A stretch of DNA of 64,000 nucleotides. Source: Methylobacterium gossipiicola (lineage in GTDB: Bacteria; Pseudomonadota; Alphaproteobacteria; Rhizobiales; Beijerinckiaceae). The position numbers and the translations under genes were made by a program. The notes under the pieces are model-generated. The model did not search any database. It was not told the origin of the DNA and worked only from the letters and a program-made list of their open reading frames with translations. The DNA lies in contig NZ_FOPM01000015.1 in NCBI RefSeq assembly GCF_900113485.1, positions 1 to 64,000 of the forward strand, read 5' to 3'. This document shows positions 32,282 to 41,265 of the stretch, one piece after another (the stretch's first letter is position 1; every line of letters begins with the position of its first letter).

Positions 32282-32409
32282 CGGCACCGGGCTCAGGCGA
32301 TGAGGGAGCCCGTTAGAGAGCCGATCTGCCCCGAGGGCAATGCGGAGCCCGTCGCGCTGAGACCCGATCATGCCTATATTCCGGTTATGTTCCAGAACCT
32401 TTCGCGCCG

Positions 32410-34773
32410 ATGCCCAGCGTCGCCGACATCCTGATCCCGCTGGCGCTCGACAGCGCCTACAGCTACGCCGTGCCGGCCAGGCTCACCCTGGCGGTGGGCG
32501 ACGTGGTGCAGATTCCGCTGGGGCCCCGCGAGACCGTCGGGGTCGTCTGGGGCGTGCGCGAGAGCCCGTCGGGTTCGAACCTGCGCCCGGTCACCGGCCG
32601 CATCGAGGTGCCGCCGCTCGCCGGTCCGTTGCGCGAACTCGTGGACTGGCTCGCCCGCTACACCCTGGCGCCGAAGGGCTCGGCGCTGGCCATGGCCCTG
32701 CGCCTGCCCGACGAGGCGGCCCAGGGCGAGACCGTGCGCATCGGTGTGCGCGCCTCGGGCAAGGCGCCCGCCCGCCCGACGGCGGCACGGCTGAAGGTGC
32801 TGAGCGTGGCCGCCGATGGCACCCTGCGGGGCAAGAGCGCGCTCGCCAAGGAGGCCGGCGTGTCGCTCAGCGTGGTCGACGGCCTCATCGACGACGGCGC
32901 CCTGGAGGCCTTGGCGCTGGCCCCCGAGCCCGTGGCCCTGCCGCCCGATCCGGACCATGCCCGCGTGCCCCTGTCGGAGGCGCAAGCGCAGGCCGTGCGC
33001 GATCTCATCGCCTTGATGTATCCGGTGCCTGCCGGGGGCGCAGCGCTGTCCCTCGCGGATGGGCTCGGGTCCCCACACCTTCCAGGAGAGGGGCAGGGCG
33101 AGGTCTGTGAAATCTCCGGAGAGGCCCCACACCTCACCCCAACCCTCTCCGTCCAGGAGAGGGAGGCCGTTGCGGTGCCGGAAGCGCAGGGCAAGCTCGC
33201 CGTGGGGGCCGGGGATGGCAGGCCGCGCGCGCCCACCATCCTCCTCGAAGGCGTCACCGGCTCGGGCAAGACGGAGGTGTATTTCGAGGCCGTGGCCGAT
33301 TGCGTCCGGCGCGGGCGCCAAGCCCTCATCCTCATGCCGGAAATCGCCCTGACGGCGCAGTTCCTCGACCGGTTCGCCGAGCGCTTCGGCGTGCGGCCGG
33401 CGACCTGGCATTCGGGCATCGGCGGCAAGCGCCGCGAGCGCATCCGCGCCGGGGTGGCGGCGGGCGAGATCGCCGTGGTGGTTGGTGCCCGCTCGGCCCT
33501 GTTCCTGCCGTTCACGGAGCTCGGCCTCATCGTCGTCGATGAGGAGCACGAGGCCGCCTACAAGCAGGAGGACGGGGTGCATTACCACGCCCGCGACATG
33601 GCCGTGGTGCGCGGGCGCATCGAGAATTGCCCCGTCGTCCTCGCCTCCGCCACGCCCTCCCTTGAGACGCGGGTGAACGCCGAACGTGGGCGCTACCGCC
33701 ACATCGTCCTGCCCGAGCGCTTCGGTGGCCGGCGCCTGCCCGACATCAAAGCCCTCGACATGCGTTCGGACAAGCCGGAGCGGGGCAGCTTCCTCGCCCC
33801 CGTCCTGGTGACGGCGGTGCGCGAGACGCTTGCGGAGGGCAATCAGGCGCTGCTGTTCCTCAACCGCCGGGGCTACGCGCCCCTCACCCTGTGCCGGGCC
33901 TGCGGCCACCGCTACCAGTGCCGCAACTGCTCGACCTGGCTCGTGGAGCACCGCTTCCGCAAGGCCCTCGTCTGCCACCAATGCGGCTATGCCGAGCGCC
34001 GCCCCGAGGCGTGCACGGAATGCGGCACCTTCGACAACCTCACCCCCTGCGGCCCCGGCGTCGAGCGCATCGCCGAAGAGGTGACGGCGCTGTTCCCCGA
34101 CAAGCGCATCATCGTCCTGTCGAGCGACTTTCCCGGCGGGGCCGAGCGTCTGCGCGCCGAACTCCAGACCGTGGCCGAGGGCGGCTGCGATATCGTCATC
34201 GGCACGCAATTGGTGGCGAAAGGCCACAACTTCCCGCACCTCACCCTGGTGGGGGTGCTCGACGCCGATATCGGCCTGACCTCCGGCGATCCGCGCGCGG
34301 CCGAGCGCACGTTCCAGCTGCTGCAGCAGGTGACGGGCCGGGCCGGGCGCGGCGAGAAGCCGGGCCGCGCCCTGCTCCAGACCTACCAGCCCGACCATCC
34401 GGTCATCGCCGCCCTGCTGTCGGGGGATGCGGAGCGGTTCTACGAGGAGGAGATCGCCGCCCGCGAGGCCGCCGGCCTGCCCCCCTTCGGGCGTCTGGCC
34501 GCCCTCATCGTCTCGGCCACCGACCGCGCCGTGGCCGAGGCCCACGGGCAGGCCCTCGCCCGGGCGGCCGAACCGCCCGAGGGGGTGATGGTGCTCGGCC
34601 CCGCCGAGGCGCCGCTGGCCCTGGTGCGGGGACGCTACCGCTTCCGCCTGCTGGTGAAGACCGAACGCGCCATCGACCTGCAGAGCTACCTGCGCGACTG
34701 GATCGCGCGCGGGCCGAAGGTTCGCGGCAACGTGAAGGTCGCCATCGACGTCGATCCGCAGAGTTTTTTGTAG
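32410..34773 (+). CDS. priA: Primosomal helicase PriA with an in-frame repeat insertion
   Basis: A 787-residue superfamily-2 helicase that restarts stalled replication forks. The 3'-end-binding domain covers residues 1-100. Walker A is GVTGSGKT (281-288) and Walker B is DEEH (377-380). Eight zinc-binding cysteines lie between Cys495 and about 540 ('CRACGHRYQCRNC', 'CHQCGY', 'CTECG'). Helicase motifs such as 'GTQLVAKGHNFPHLTLVGVLDAD' and 'QLLQQVTGRAGR' are intact. Between the winged-helix region and Walker A, about 60 more residues are present than in ordinary PriA; residues 221-252 are encoded by a palindromic repeat that is elsewhere intergenic. The protein is accordingly longer than the usual 730 or so residues. 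Confidence 0.95.
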   Translation: MPSVADILIPLALDSAYSYAVPARLTLAVGDVVQIPLGPRETVGVVWGVRESPSGSNLRPVTGRIEVPPLAGPLRELVDWLARYTLAPKGSALAMALRLPDEAAQGETVRIGVRASGKAPARPTAARLKVLSVAADGTLRGKSALAKEAGVSLSVVDGLIDDGALEALALAPEPVALPPDPDHARVPLSEAQAQAVRDLIALMYPVPAGGAALSLADGLGSPHLPGEGQGEVCEISGEAPHLTPTLSVQEREAVAVPEAQGKLAVGAGDGRPRAPTILLEGVTGSGKTEVYFEAVADCVRRGRQALILMPEIALTAQFLDRFAERFGVRPATWHSGIGGKRRERIRAGVAAGEIAVVVGARSALFLPFTELGLIVVDEEHEAAYKQEDGVHYHARDMAVVRGRIENCPVVLASATPSLETRVNAERGRYRHIVLPERFGGRRLPDIKALDMRSDKPERGSFLAPVLVTAVRETLAEGNQALLFLNRRGYAPLTLCRACGHRYQCRNCSTWLVEHRFRKALVCHQCGYAERRPEACTECGTFDNLTPCGPGVERIAEEVTALFPDKRIIVLSSDFPGGAERLRAELQTVAEGGCDIVIGTQLVAKGHNFPHLTLVGVLDADIGLTSGDPRAAERTFQLLQQVTGRAGRGEKPGRALLQTYQPDHPVIAALLSGDAERFYEEEIAAREAAGLPPFGRLAALIVSATDRAVAEAHGQALARAAEPPEGVMVLGPAEAPLALVRGRYRFRLLVKTERAIDLQSYLRDWIARGPKVRGNVKVAIDVDPQSFL
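33070..33166. repeat. Palindromic repeat copy inside priA
   Basis: The right part, CACACCTCACCCCAACCCTCTCC...CAGGAGAGGGAG, and the left part, CCAGGAGAGGGGCAGGGCGAGG, match the repeat at 50654-50741 in sequence and order. The insertion keeps the reading frame and has no stop in it, so it is translated. Confidence 0.8.
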
Positions 34774-34959
34774 GGCGAGCCCCATTCAACTCAGCGGCGA
34801 CGCAAAGCGGGCCTTGAAGAGGTGCGCTTTACTCGTCGGTCTTGTTTCAAGGGTGTCCAGCGGCGGCGGTGGCGGGGAAGAATTTCTAAACGAGATCCGG
34901 CGTAATCTTTCGCGGTTCGACGACCAAGAAACGAAAACGATGCTGGGAGTTCCTCGTCG

Positions 34960-36492
34960 ATGGCCTTGCCGCTCCGGCTCTCGAAAAGGCTGCGCTCTGC
35001 CCGCACTTGGATCGCCCTCGGTGTGCTGGCCCCCATCGGCATGCTCGTGGTCTCCGGCCTGATGCTCCTCGACCTGCGGCGGGATGCCTGGGACAAGGCC
35101 AAGCAGACGTCGGAGAACCTGCTTCAGGTCATCGAGCACGATATCTCGCGAAACATCGAAATCATCGACCTGACCCTTCAGGCCGTCGTCGACAACCTGA
35201 AGGCCCCCGGCGTAGCCGAGGCTTCCCCCGAGCTGCGCCAGCTCATCCTGTTCGACCGGGCCGCGTCGGCCCGCGACCTCGGCGTCATGCTCGTGCTCGA
35301 CGAGAACGGCGACGTCATCGTGGATTCGTCGGCTTGGCCGCCGCGCAAGCTCAACAACGCCGACCGCGACTACTTCCAGGCGCACAAGGCCCGTCGAGAT
35401 CTGGGGCTCGTCATGAGCGGACCGCTGGTGTCCCGCCTGACCGGAGCGCGCATCGTCGTGCTGAGCCGCCGCATCGACAAGCCGGACGGGACGTTCGGCG
35501 GCATCGTCCTGGGAAGCCTGAAACTGTCGTACTTCATCCGATTGTTCGACCAGATCGGCCTCGGCCCGGACGATGCGATCAACCTCTACCTGCGGGATGG
35601 GACGCGCCTCATCCGATACCCCTACGAGGAGGCGGATATCGGTGCGAACATCGCCGGATCGCCGACTTTCGACCGTTTCGCGAGCGAGCGCTCCGGCGCC
35701 TTCGTCGCCGTCTCCGTGCGCGACGACGTCGAGCGACACTACGCCTTCACTCACGTCGGCGATTGGCCCCTCATCCTCAACGTCGCGCTCGCGACCGACA
35801 CGATCGAGTCGGCTTGGCGCAACAAGGCCCTGGTCATCAGCGGGATCGTGCTCGCGCTTTGCGGCCTGACCATCTTCCTATCGCTACTCTATGGGCGCGA
35901 CCTGCGCCGCCGCGCGGCCCTACAGGCCGAACTCGCGGAGCTTTCCTGCACCGATGTCCTGACGGGACTGCCGAACCGGCGTCGCTTCGAAGAGGTCGCC
36001 GAGCGCGTGTGGGCGACGGCACGGCGGACACACAAACCCTTCGCCCTGCTCGTCGTCGATGCCGACCATTTCAAGCGCTACAACGACCACTACGGGCATT
36101 CGGTCGGGGACGAAGTCCTCAAGGGGCTCGCCAAGAGCCTGAGGGCCAGCGTGCATCGGCCGGACGATCTCGTCGCTCGTGTCGGCGGCGAGGAATTCGT
36201 GATCCTCCTGCCTGAAACCGACACGGACGGTGCCCTGCGCATCGCCGACAAGCTTCACGAGAGCGTCGCGTCCCTGGCCGTCCCTTCGGCCGGGATCGGG
36301 GCGGGTGAGGTCACCGTGAGCGTCGGCGTTGCCGTCGGACCCGCCACGACCGCATCGCCGCAGGACCTCTTCGAACGGGCGGATGCCGCGCTCTATGCCG
36401 CCAAGGAAGGGGGGCGCAATCAGACCCGATGTGCACCCGGAGGGCCTGAGGATACCGGTGCGATGCTCGCACTCCGCTCGCTTCACGTCTGA
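34960..36492 (+). CDS. Membrane diguanylate cyclase with Cache-type sensor
   Basis: A 510-residue protein: membrane helix at about 18-38, periplasmic sensor of dCache type at about 40-285 ('YFQAHKARRDLGLVMSGPLV', 'RRIDKPDGTFGGIVLGSL'), second membrane helix at about 290-312, and a C-terminal GGDEF domain from about 325. The active-site motif is GGEEF (409-413) with 'DADHFKRYNDHYGHSVGD' for substrate and metal. The intact motif argues for synthesis of cyclic-di-GMP in response to an external small molecule. No RxxD inhibitory site is obvious. Confidence 0.92.
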   Translation: MALPLRLSKRLRSARTWIALGVLAPIGMLVVSGLMLLDLRRDAWDKAKQTSENLLQVIEHDISRNIEIIDLTLQAVVDNLKAPGVAEASPELRQLILFDRAASARDLGVMLVLDENGDVIVDSSAWPPRKLNNADRDYFQAHKARRDLGLVMSGPLVSRLTGARIVVLSRRIDKPDGTFGGIVLGSLKLSYFIRLFDQIGLGPDDAINLYLRDGTRLIRYPYEEADIGANIAGSPTFDRFASERSGAFVAVSVRDDVERHYAFTHVGDWPLILNVALATDTIESAWRNKALVISGIVLALCGLTIFLSLLYGRDLRRRAALQAELAELSCTDVLTGLPNRRRFEEVAERVWATARRTHKPFALLVVDADHFKRYNDHYGHSVGDEVLKGLAKSLRASVHRPDDLVARVGGEEFVILLPETDTDGALRIADKLHESVASLAVPSAGIGAGEVTVSVGVAVGPATTASPQDLFERADAALYAAKEGGRNQTRCAPGGPEDTGAMLALRSLHV

Positions 36493-36601
36493 AACCAGAA
36501 CGACGCCCGCGTGCCACAATGCGTCTCAGGTTCTGTGACAGACGCCCCGCCGGGTCCGGCGTTTGCAAGCGTGCGTTCGCCCCCCTCAAGGAGTGCCGCA
36601 C

Positions 36602-36961
36602 GTGTTGACCTATACGAAATCCCCTGAGTCGAACGTCGCCGAGATCGTGGTCGATGGCCAGATCACCGATGCCGACATGAACACCGTCATCACCGCCATG
36701 CAGGCCGACCTCGACAAGGGCGGAAAGCTCAAGCTCCTGGAAGACGTGCGCGAGTTCAAGGGCATGGAGCCGGCGGCGTTCTTCAAGGACCCGCGCTTCG
36801 GCCTCGCCATGATGAAGGGCGTGAGCCACGTGGCCCTCGTCACCGACGCGTCCTGGCTGCGGATGATCGCCGACACCTTCGGCAAGGTCTCGCCCGCCAC
36901 CATCAAGACCTTCGACCGCGCGCATATCGAAGAGGCGCGGACCTGGCTCGCGGGCGTCTGA
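36602..36961 (+). CDS. SpoIIAA-like (STAS-fold) protein
   Basis: A 119-residue soluble protein read from GTG with AAGGAG eight bases upstream. The pattern 'VAEIVVDGQITDADMNTVITAMQADLDKGGKLKLLEDVREFKG' and the later 'VALVTDASWLRMIADTFG' is that of the SpoIIAA-like family. Such proteins are of unknown function but share the fold of anti-sigma antagonists and lipid-binding CRAL-TRIO proteins. It follows the GGDEF gene on the same strand but with its own spacing of 109 bases. Confidence 0.8.
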   Translation: MLTYTKSPESNVAEIVVDGQITDADMNTVITAMQADLDKGGKLKLLEDVREFKGMEPAAFFKDPRFGLAMMKGVSHVALVTDASWLRMIADTFGKVSPATIKTFDRAHIEEARTWLAGV

Positions 36962-36964
36962 GGT

Positions 36965-37357
36965 TTATTCCGCCTGGGCGGTGCGCGTCGCCTGACGCCG
37001 CGCCGTCCAGCGGCCCGAACACAGGGACGACACCTTCCAGGTGCCGCCGCCGGAATTGGCCTGGAGGCGGCCCGAGACCGCGCCGGTCGCGGTGCCGTTG
37101 CTGACGCTGAGGCCGACGGTGCCGTCCGGACCGACGCGGCCCGACAGGCTGGCGTTCTGACCGGAGACGAGGCGGATCTGGCCGTCGCGCACGGAGACCG
37201 AATAGCTGTAGCGGCTGTCGCAGACCATGCCGGTCTCGGTGACGAGATCCACCGACCACGCGCCGTTGAACGACACGGCCTCGCGGGCCGTCGCCGGCGC
37301 GAGGGTGGGCGCGGAAAGGGCGGCTCCGACAAGCAGCATCAGGGCACGGTTCAACAT
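36965..37357 (-). CDS. Small secreted protein
   Basis: A 130-residue protein with a signal peptide (residues 1-25). The mature part has repeated short beta strands ('WSVDLVTETGMVCDSRYSYSVS', 'GQIRLVSGQNASLSGRVGPDG', 'SSLCSGRWTARR') and two cysteines that could form a disulfide. This composition matches periplasmic beta-sandwich proteins found widely in Rhizobiales. Unknown function. Confidence 0.65.
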   Translation of the reverse strand: MLNRALMLLVGAALSAPTLAPATAREAVSFNGAWSVDLVTETGMVCDSRYSYSVSVRDGQIRLVSGQNASLSGRVGPDGTVGLSVSNGTATGAVSGRLQANSGGGTWKVSSLCSGRWTARRQATRTAQAE

Positions 37358-37577
37358 GCGGCATCCTTGCAAACGGGCGCGGACGAGCGTCGACCGGGTG
37401 CGGCCGAACTCGATCCCAAGCAAACGATCTCGTGTGAGTGTCGTCAGCATACGGATCGAAGCGGCAGGAATGTGACGTGTATTATCGATCCGTCGCGAAC
37501 ACCTTATGGTCGCGAGGATGAACCGGCCATGACTGGAGAAAGCTTGGCGCTGAGCTTAGGCGTTGCGCGCGAAATCG

Positions 37578-38666
37578 CTACTTGTCGTAATAGGTCTGCA
37601 GCGCGGCTCGGTCCTTGGTCCGGGGCACCGCCAGGAGGGCGAGGACGCGGGCCTTGTCGGGCGTGAGATCATCGGCGAACACCGCGCCCGCCTTCAGCAG
37701 GGTGTTGCCGCCGCCCTTGAAGCCGTACACGGGCAAGGCCCGGCCGTTATACACCTTGGTGGCGACGATGACGGGCACGCCCTTGGCGATGGCGTACTGG
37801 ATGGCGTCGTACATCGGCGCGTTGACGTTGCCGAAGCCGTAGGCGGCCACCACGATGGCCGAGGCCCCGCCATCGGCGGATTGGCGCACCTGGGCGCCGT
37901 CCGTGCCCGCCGACATGGAGACGAGATCGACGCGCGGCATCCGCTCGGGCAGCGGCAGGGTCTGCCGGCGCAGGGACTTGCGGGAGAAGATCACCCGGTC
38001 CTCGTCGACGTAGCCGAGGGTTCCGGCATCGCCCGAATTGAAGGTCTCGACGTTGTTCGTGTGCGTCTTGCGCACCTCGCGGGCGGCATTGATGTGGTGG
38101 TTGAGCGTGACGGTGACGCCCATGTCCCCGGAATCCGGCGACAGGATCTGCCGCACGGCGTTGAGGAGATTGCGGCTGCCGTCGGCATCGGCGTCCGAGG
38201 CGTTGCGCTGGGCGCCGACCATCACGACGGGCTTCGTGCTGCGCAGGGTCAGGTCGAGGAAATAGGCCGTCTGATCCAGCGTGTCGGTGCCGTGCAGGAC
38301 GACGGCGCCGGCGATCTCCGGTCGGGCCAGGAGGGCGTCGACCTGACGCGACAGGCCGGGCCAGAGTTCCGGCCCCATATAATCGCTGGGCACGTTGCTG
38401 AACTCGGTGACTTCGATCCGCGCGAGGTCGGCGAGCTTGGGCACGGCGGCGACGAGGTCTGCCCCCGACAGGGCCGGCACCGGCGCCCCCGTGGCGGGAT
38501 CGTTCTTCATCGCGATGGTGCCGCCCGTGGCGACGATGGCGATGAGGGGGCGTTCCCCCGGGGCACGCTCGGCGGCCGAGGCGGTCATGGCGGAGAGGGT
38601 CATGGCGGTCAAAGCCCAGGCGAACGCGGCCAGGGCGGCGTGACGAAGGATGGCCGGTGTCGTCAT
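37578..38666 (-). CDS. Type II L-asparaginase (periplasmic)
   Basis: A 362-residue enzyme that hydrolyses asparagine (and often glutamine) to the acid and ammonia. The signal peptide is residues 1-32. The first active-site threonine is in 'VATGGTIAMK' (residues 46-50), and the second triad is in 'VVLHGTDTLDQTA' (HGTDT at 125-129). Presence of the signal peptide places it in the periplasm. The flanking genes are unrelated. Confidence 0.93.
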   Translation of the reverse strand: MTTPAILRHAALAAFAWALTAMTLSAMTASAAERAPGERPLIAIVATGGTIAMKNDPATGAPVPALSGADLVAAVPKLADLARIEVTEFSNVPSDYMGPELWPGLSRQVDALLARPEIAGAVVLHGTDTLDQTAYFLDLTLRSTKPVVMVGAQRNASDADADGSRNLLNAVRQILSPDSGDMGVTVTLNHHINAAREVRKTHTNNVETFNSGDAGTLGYVDEDRVIFSRKSLRRQTLPLPERMPRVDLVSMSAGTDGAQVRQSADGGASAIVVAAYGFGNVNAPMYDAIQYAIAKGVPVIVATKVYNGRALPVYGFKGGGNTLLKAGAVFADDLTPDKARVLALLAVPRTKDRAALQTYYDK

Positions 38667-38704
38667 GCGGCGCGCCCTGAACTTGGGGGAGGTGAGGGGA
38701 CCGA

Positions 38705-38908
38705 TCAGTCGAGGGGCCGTGCCTCTTCGGGCAGCATGATCGGGATGCCGTCGCGGATCGGATAGGCGAGCTTGGCCGAGCGGCTGATGAGCTCCTGCCG
38801 GGCGACGTCGTAATCGAGCGTGTCCTTGGTCAGGGGGCAGACCAGGAGTTCGAGGAGCTTCGGGTCGACGCGGGTCGCCTCGACCGGGCTCTGGGTGTCA
38901 TCGGCCAT
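38705..38908 (-). CDS. Trm112-family (UPF0434) protein
   Basis: A 67-residue protein with '[17 protein letters not shown]' and '[17 protein letters not shown]', the complete Trm112-like pattern of YcaR/UPF0434. In other organisms Trm112 activates methyltransferases; the bacterial role is not fixed. Only one of the usual cysteines is present, so it probably binds no zinc. It precedes, on the same strand, asparaginase, and follows the Lon-N protein gene. Confidence 0.9.
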   Translation of the reverse strand: MADDTQSPVEATRVDPKLLELLVCPLTKDTLDYDVARQELISRSAKLAYPIRDGIPIMLPEEARPLD

Positions 38909-38929
38909 GGGCGTTCATCCTCGATGCCA

Positions 38930-39598
38930 TCATTGCAGGGTGGGCTCGGAGCCCGAGCCCCGCACCAACTCCATTTCGGTCACCGCGATCAAGACCTCCG
39001 CCCGCGTCTTGAGGTCGGGGGCTTCCAGCATCGCCTGTTTCTCGCGGGCGCCGAACGGGCTCATCATGCAGAGGGCGTTGACGAGGGCCTCGTTGGGGGC
39101 CTCGTCGATGCCGGCCCAGTCGACCTTCAGATCGTTGACCTCGACGAAGTCCTTCAGGGCCTTCAGCACGCCTTCGCGGTTCACGGCCTCTTCGCCCGCC
39201 CGGGGCTCGAAGTCGAGGGCGAAGTCGTCATACGAGACCTGGCAGCGGCGGTAGCGCGTGGTCACCGCCAACTCGCTCTCGACCCGGAACCGGGCGACGC
39301 CGGTGAGCGAGATGAGGTAACGGCCGTCCCCGGTCTCGGCGAACTGGGTGATGCGCCCGGCGCAGCCGACCCGGAACAGCTTCGGAGTCATGGGTGACGC
39401 GCCGGCTTCCACGTCGGGCTGGATCATGCCGATGATCCGGTCCGTGCGCAGGGCGTCGTCGATCATGGCGAGGTAGCGCGGCTCGAAGATGTTGAGCGGC
39501 ATCTGTCCACGGGGCAGCAGCAGCGCACCGGGCAGGGGAAAGACCGGGATGACACCGGGGCAATCGGCCGGTCCCTTGTAGCCCGCATGCGTGCTCAT
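38930..39598 (-). CDS. Lon N-terminal (LAN) domain protein
   Basis: A 222-residue protein equal to the substrate-binding domain of Lon without ATPase or protease parts. 'PVFPLPGALLLPRGQMPLNIFEPRYLAMI', near residue 18, is the family opening, and 'RVGCAGRITQFAETGDGRYLISLTG' follows. It lies 43 bases from CnoX on the same strand; this pairing with a thioredoxin-TPR gene and Trm112 is common in alphaproteobacteria and suggests a protein quality role. The ATG at 39598 has GAGGCGAC upstream. Confidence 0.88.
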   Translation of the reverse strand: MSTHAGYKGPADCPGVIPVFPLPGALLLPRGQMPLNIFEPRYLAMIDDALRTDRIIGMIQPDVEAGASPMTPKLFRVGCAGRITQFAETGDGRYLISLTGVARFRVESELAVTTRYRRCQVSYDDFALDFEPRAGEEAVNREGVLKALKDFVEVNDLKVDWAGIDEAPNEALVNALCMMSPFGAREKQAMLEAPDLKTRAEVLIAVTEMELVRGSGSEPTLQ

Positions 39599-39641
39599 CA
39601 CGTCGCCTCGTCGGTTCGATGGATCACGCCGAAATCACGTG

Positions 39642-40535
39642 TCACGCAAAGACCAGCGTCGAGAGCCGGCGCCGGCCCCGGACGGAAGCCTTGTCCATGA
39701 GGCCCCAGGCCTCGAAGAAGGTGAGGAGCTGCTTGCGCGCCGCGCCCTCGTTCCAGGTCCGGTCCCGCCGCTCGATCTCGATGAGCTGGTCCACGGCCTC
39801 GTCGCGCTTGTTCAGGCCGTTGAGGCCCAGCGCGAGGTCGAAACGGGCCTGATGATCGGCCGGATCGGCCTCGATCCGGCGCTGGAACGCGCCGAGATCG
39901 CCGAGTTCGGCGGCCTTCTCGGCCAGTTCCAAGGCGGCGCGCACGCCCGTGAGGGCGGGGTCGTTCGCCTTGTCGGCGGGCGCGAGGGCCAGGACTTCCC
40001 TGGCCTTGTCGATCTCGCCGAGGTCGAGTTGGAGCTTGGCCAGGGCCGCGATGGCGGTGAGGTTCTGCGGCTCTTCGGCGAGGATCGCGGCGTAGAGCTG
40101 GGCGGCGCCGACCGTGTCGCCCACCCCCAGCATCGCGTCCGCCTCGGAAAGCGCCTCCTCGATGGGGGAGGGGCCTACGGGCCCGGCGAGGCGCGCGATG
40201 AACTCCTTGATCTGAGCCTCGGGCACGGCGCCCATGAACCCGTCCACGGGCTGGCCCTTGTCGAAGGCGATGACGGCGGGGATCGACTGGATGCCGAGCT
40301 GGCCGGCGATGGAGGGATGCTCGTCGATGTTCATCTTCACGAGCGTCACGGCGCCGGCGGAAGCGCGCACCACCTTCTCCAGCACGGGGGCGAGCTGCTT
40401 GCACGGGCCGCACCACGGCGCCCAGAAATCCACCAGCACGGGCTGCTGCATGGAGGCGGCGATCACGTCCTGGCGGAAGCTCGCCGTGGTGACGTCCTTG
40501 ATCGGGTCGCCGGCCTGGGGCGCGTCGTTCAACAT
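39642..40535 (-). CDS. cnoX: CnoX/YbbN-type thioredoxin with TPR domain
   Basis: A 297-residue protein. The thioredoxin domain at about 10-110 has an intact WCGPC active site (residues 41-45). Residues about 120-297 are Ala/Leu-rich tetratricopeptide-like helices. The layout matches CnoX, a chaperone-redox protein that hands clients to GroEL. In E. coli CnoX the redox site is degenerate; here both cysteines are present, as in alphaproteobacterial members, so it should also reduce disulfides. Confidence 0.88.
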   Translation of the reverse strand: MLNDAPQAGDPIKDVTTASFRQDVIAASMQQPVLVDFWAPWCGPCKQLAPVLEKVVRASAGAVTLVKMNIDEHPSIAGQLGIQSIPAVIAFDKGQPVDGFMGAVPEAQIKEFIARLAGPVGPSPIEEALSEADAMLGVGDTVGAAQLYAAILAEEPQNLTAIAALAKLQLDLGEIDKAREVLALAPADKANDPALTGVRAALELAEKAAELGDLGAFQRRIEADPADHQARFDLALGLNGLNKRDEAVDQLIEIERRDRTWNEGAARKQLLTFFEAWGLMDKASVRGRRRLSTLVFA

Positions 40536-40686
40536 CGGGTCCTCGAAACGTCGTCAGGAGTGGTCGGTGCGGGTCGGGTCTGTCCGCCCACAGGCCCGCC
40601 CGTCAAGGGTGCCCGTCGCGGCCATGTCGCACCGCGGCGGAAAATCCCCTCCCTACGCGAGGGGGCGGCGCCCTGGGGGGGCCGGC

Positions 40687-41172
40687 TCAAGGGGCCGGCG
40701 CACCGGGGGGCGCCTTGGTGTCGGTGACGAAGGTGCCGGCATAGGTGCCCTTCGCCGCGTTGGCCTCGCAGGTGATGGCGGTCTTGCCCGGCGCCGGCGT
40801 GCTGAAGGCACACGATCCCACCGCCACCAGGGGGCCTTGGGTCACGCCGTCCTTCGTGGTCTCGCTCGGAATCACGAGGTTGATGGGCTGGAGCGGATCG
40901 GTCTCCTCCGTGCGCTCCTGCTGGGCGCCGTTGCCGCTGAAGCTGAGGGCCCGGCCGTCGGCCGAGAAATCGAAGCTCGTGCGGCTGCGCGAGACGGTGT
41001 TCATGAGCGTGCCCTTGCAGGTCGCGGTCACGTCCTGGCCGGCGATCACCAGCTTCTCGCAGCGGCCCTCGAGCTTGACCGCCGTCTGTGCCAGGGCCGG
41101 GCCGACGAGAAGGGCCGGGCCGGCGAGCAGCAGGGGAGCCAAGGCAAGGGGGAGGCGCAGAAATCGTGTCAT
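40687..41172 (-). CDS. Secreted hypothetical protein
   Basis: A 161-residue protein with a long signal peptide (residues 1-29, ending ALAQ) and a mature part made of short strands with four cysteines ('GRCEKLVI', 'TATCKGTL', 'VGSCAFST', 'ITCEANAA'), probably in two disulfides. The end is Pro/Ala-rich. Host-like codon use. It is a periplasmic protein of unknown function. Confidence 0.65.
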   Translation of the reverse strand: MTRFLRLPLALAPLLLAGPALLVGPALAQTAVKLEGRCEKLVIAGQDVTATCKGTLMNTVSRSRTSFDFSADGRALSFSGNGAQQERTEETDPLQPINLVIPSETTKDGVTQGPLVAVGSCAFSTPAPGKTAITCEANAAKGTYAGTFVTDTKAPPGAPAP

Positions 41173-41265
41173 GAGGCAGATGTATGGTGGCGTCCCGATC
41201 TGTCGAGGGGGCCGACCGCTGTTGGTTCCGCCGCCGCCTGCCTTTGGTTCCCGTGCCGCCTTTGC

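Noticed and set aside
34786..35754. Long minus-strand frame opposite the GGDEF gene
   Set aside because: It has an Arg/Asp/Val/His-rich composition typical of the antisense of GC-rich genes, no ribosome-binding site and no domain. The GGDEF gene explains the region fully.
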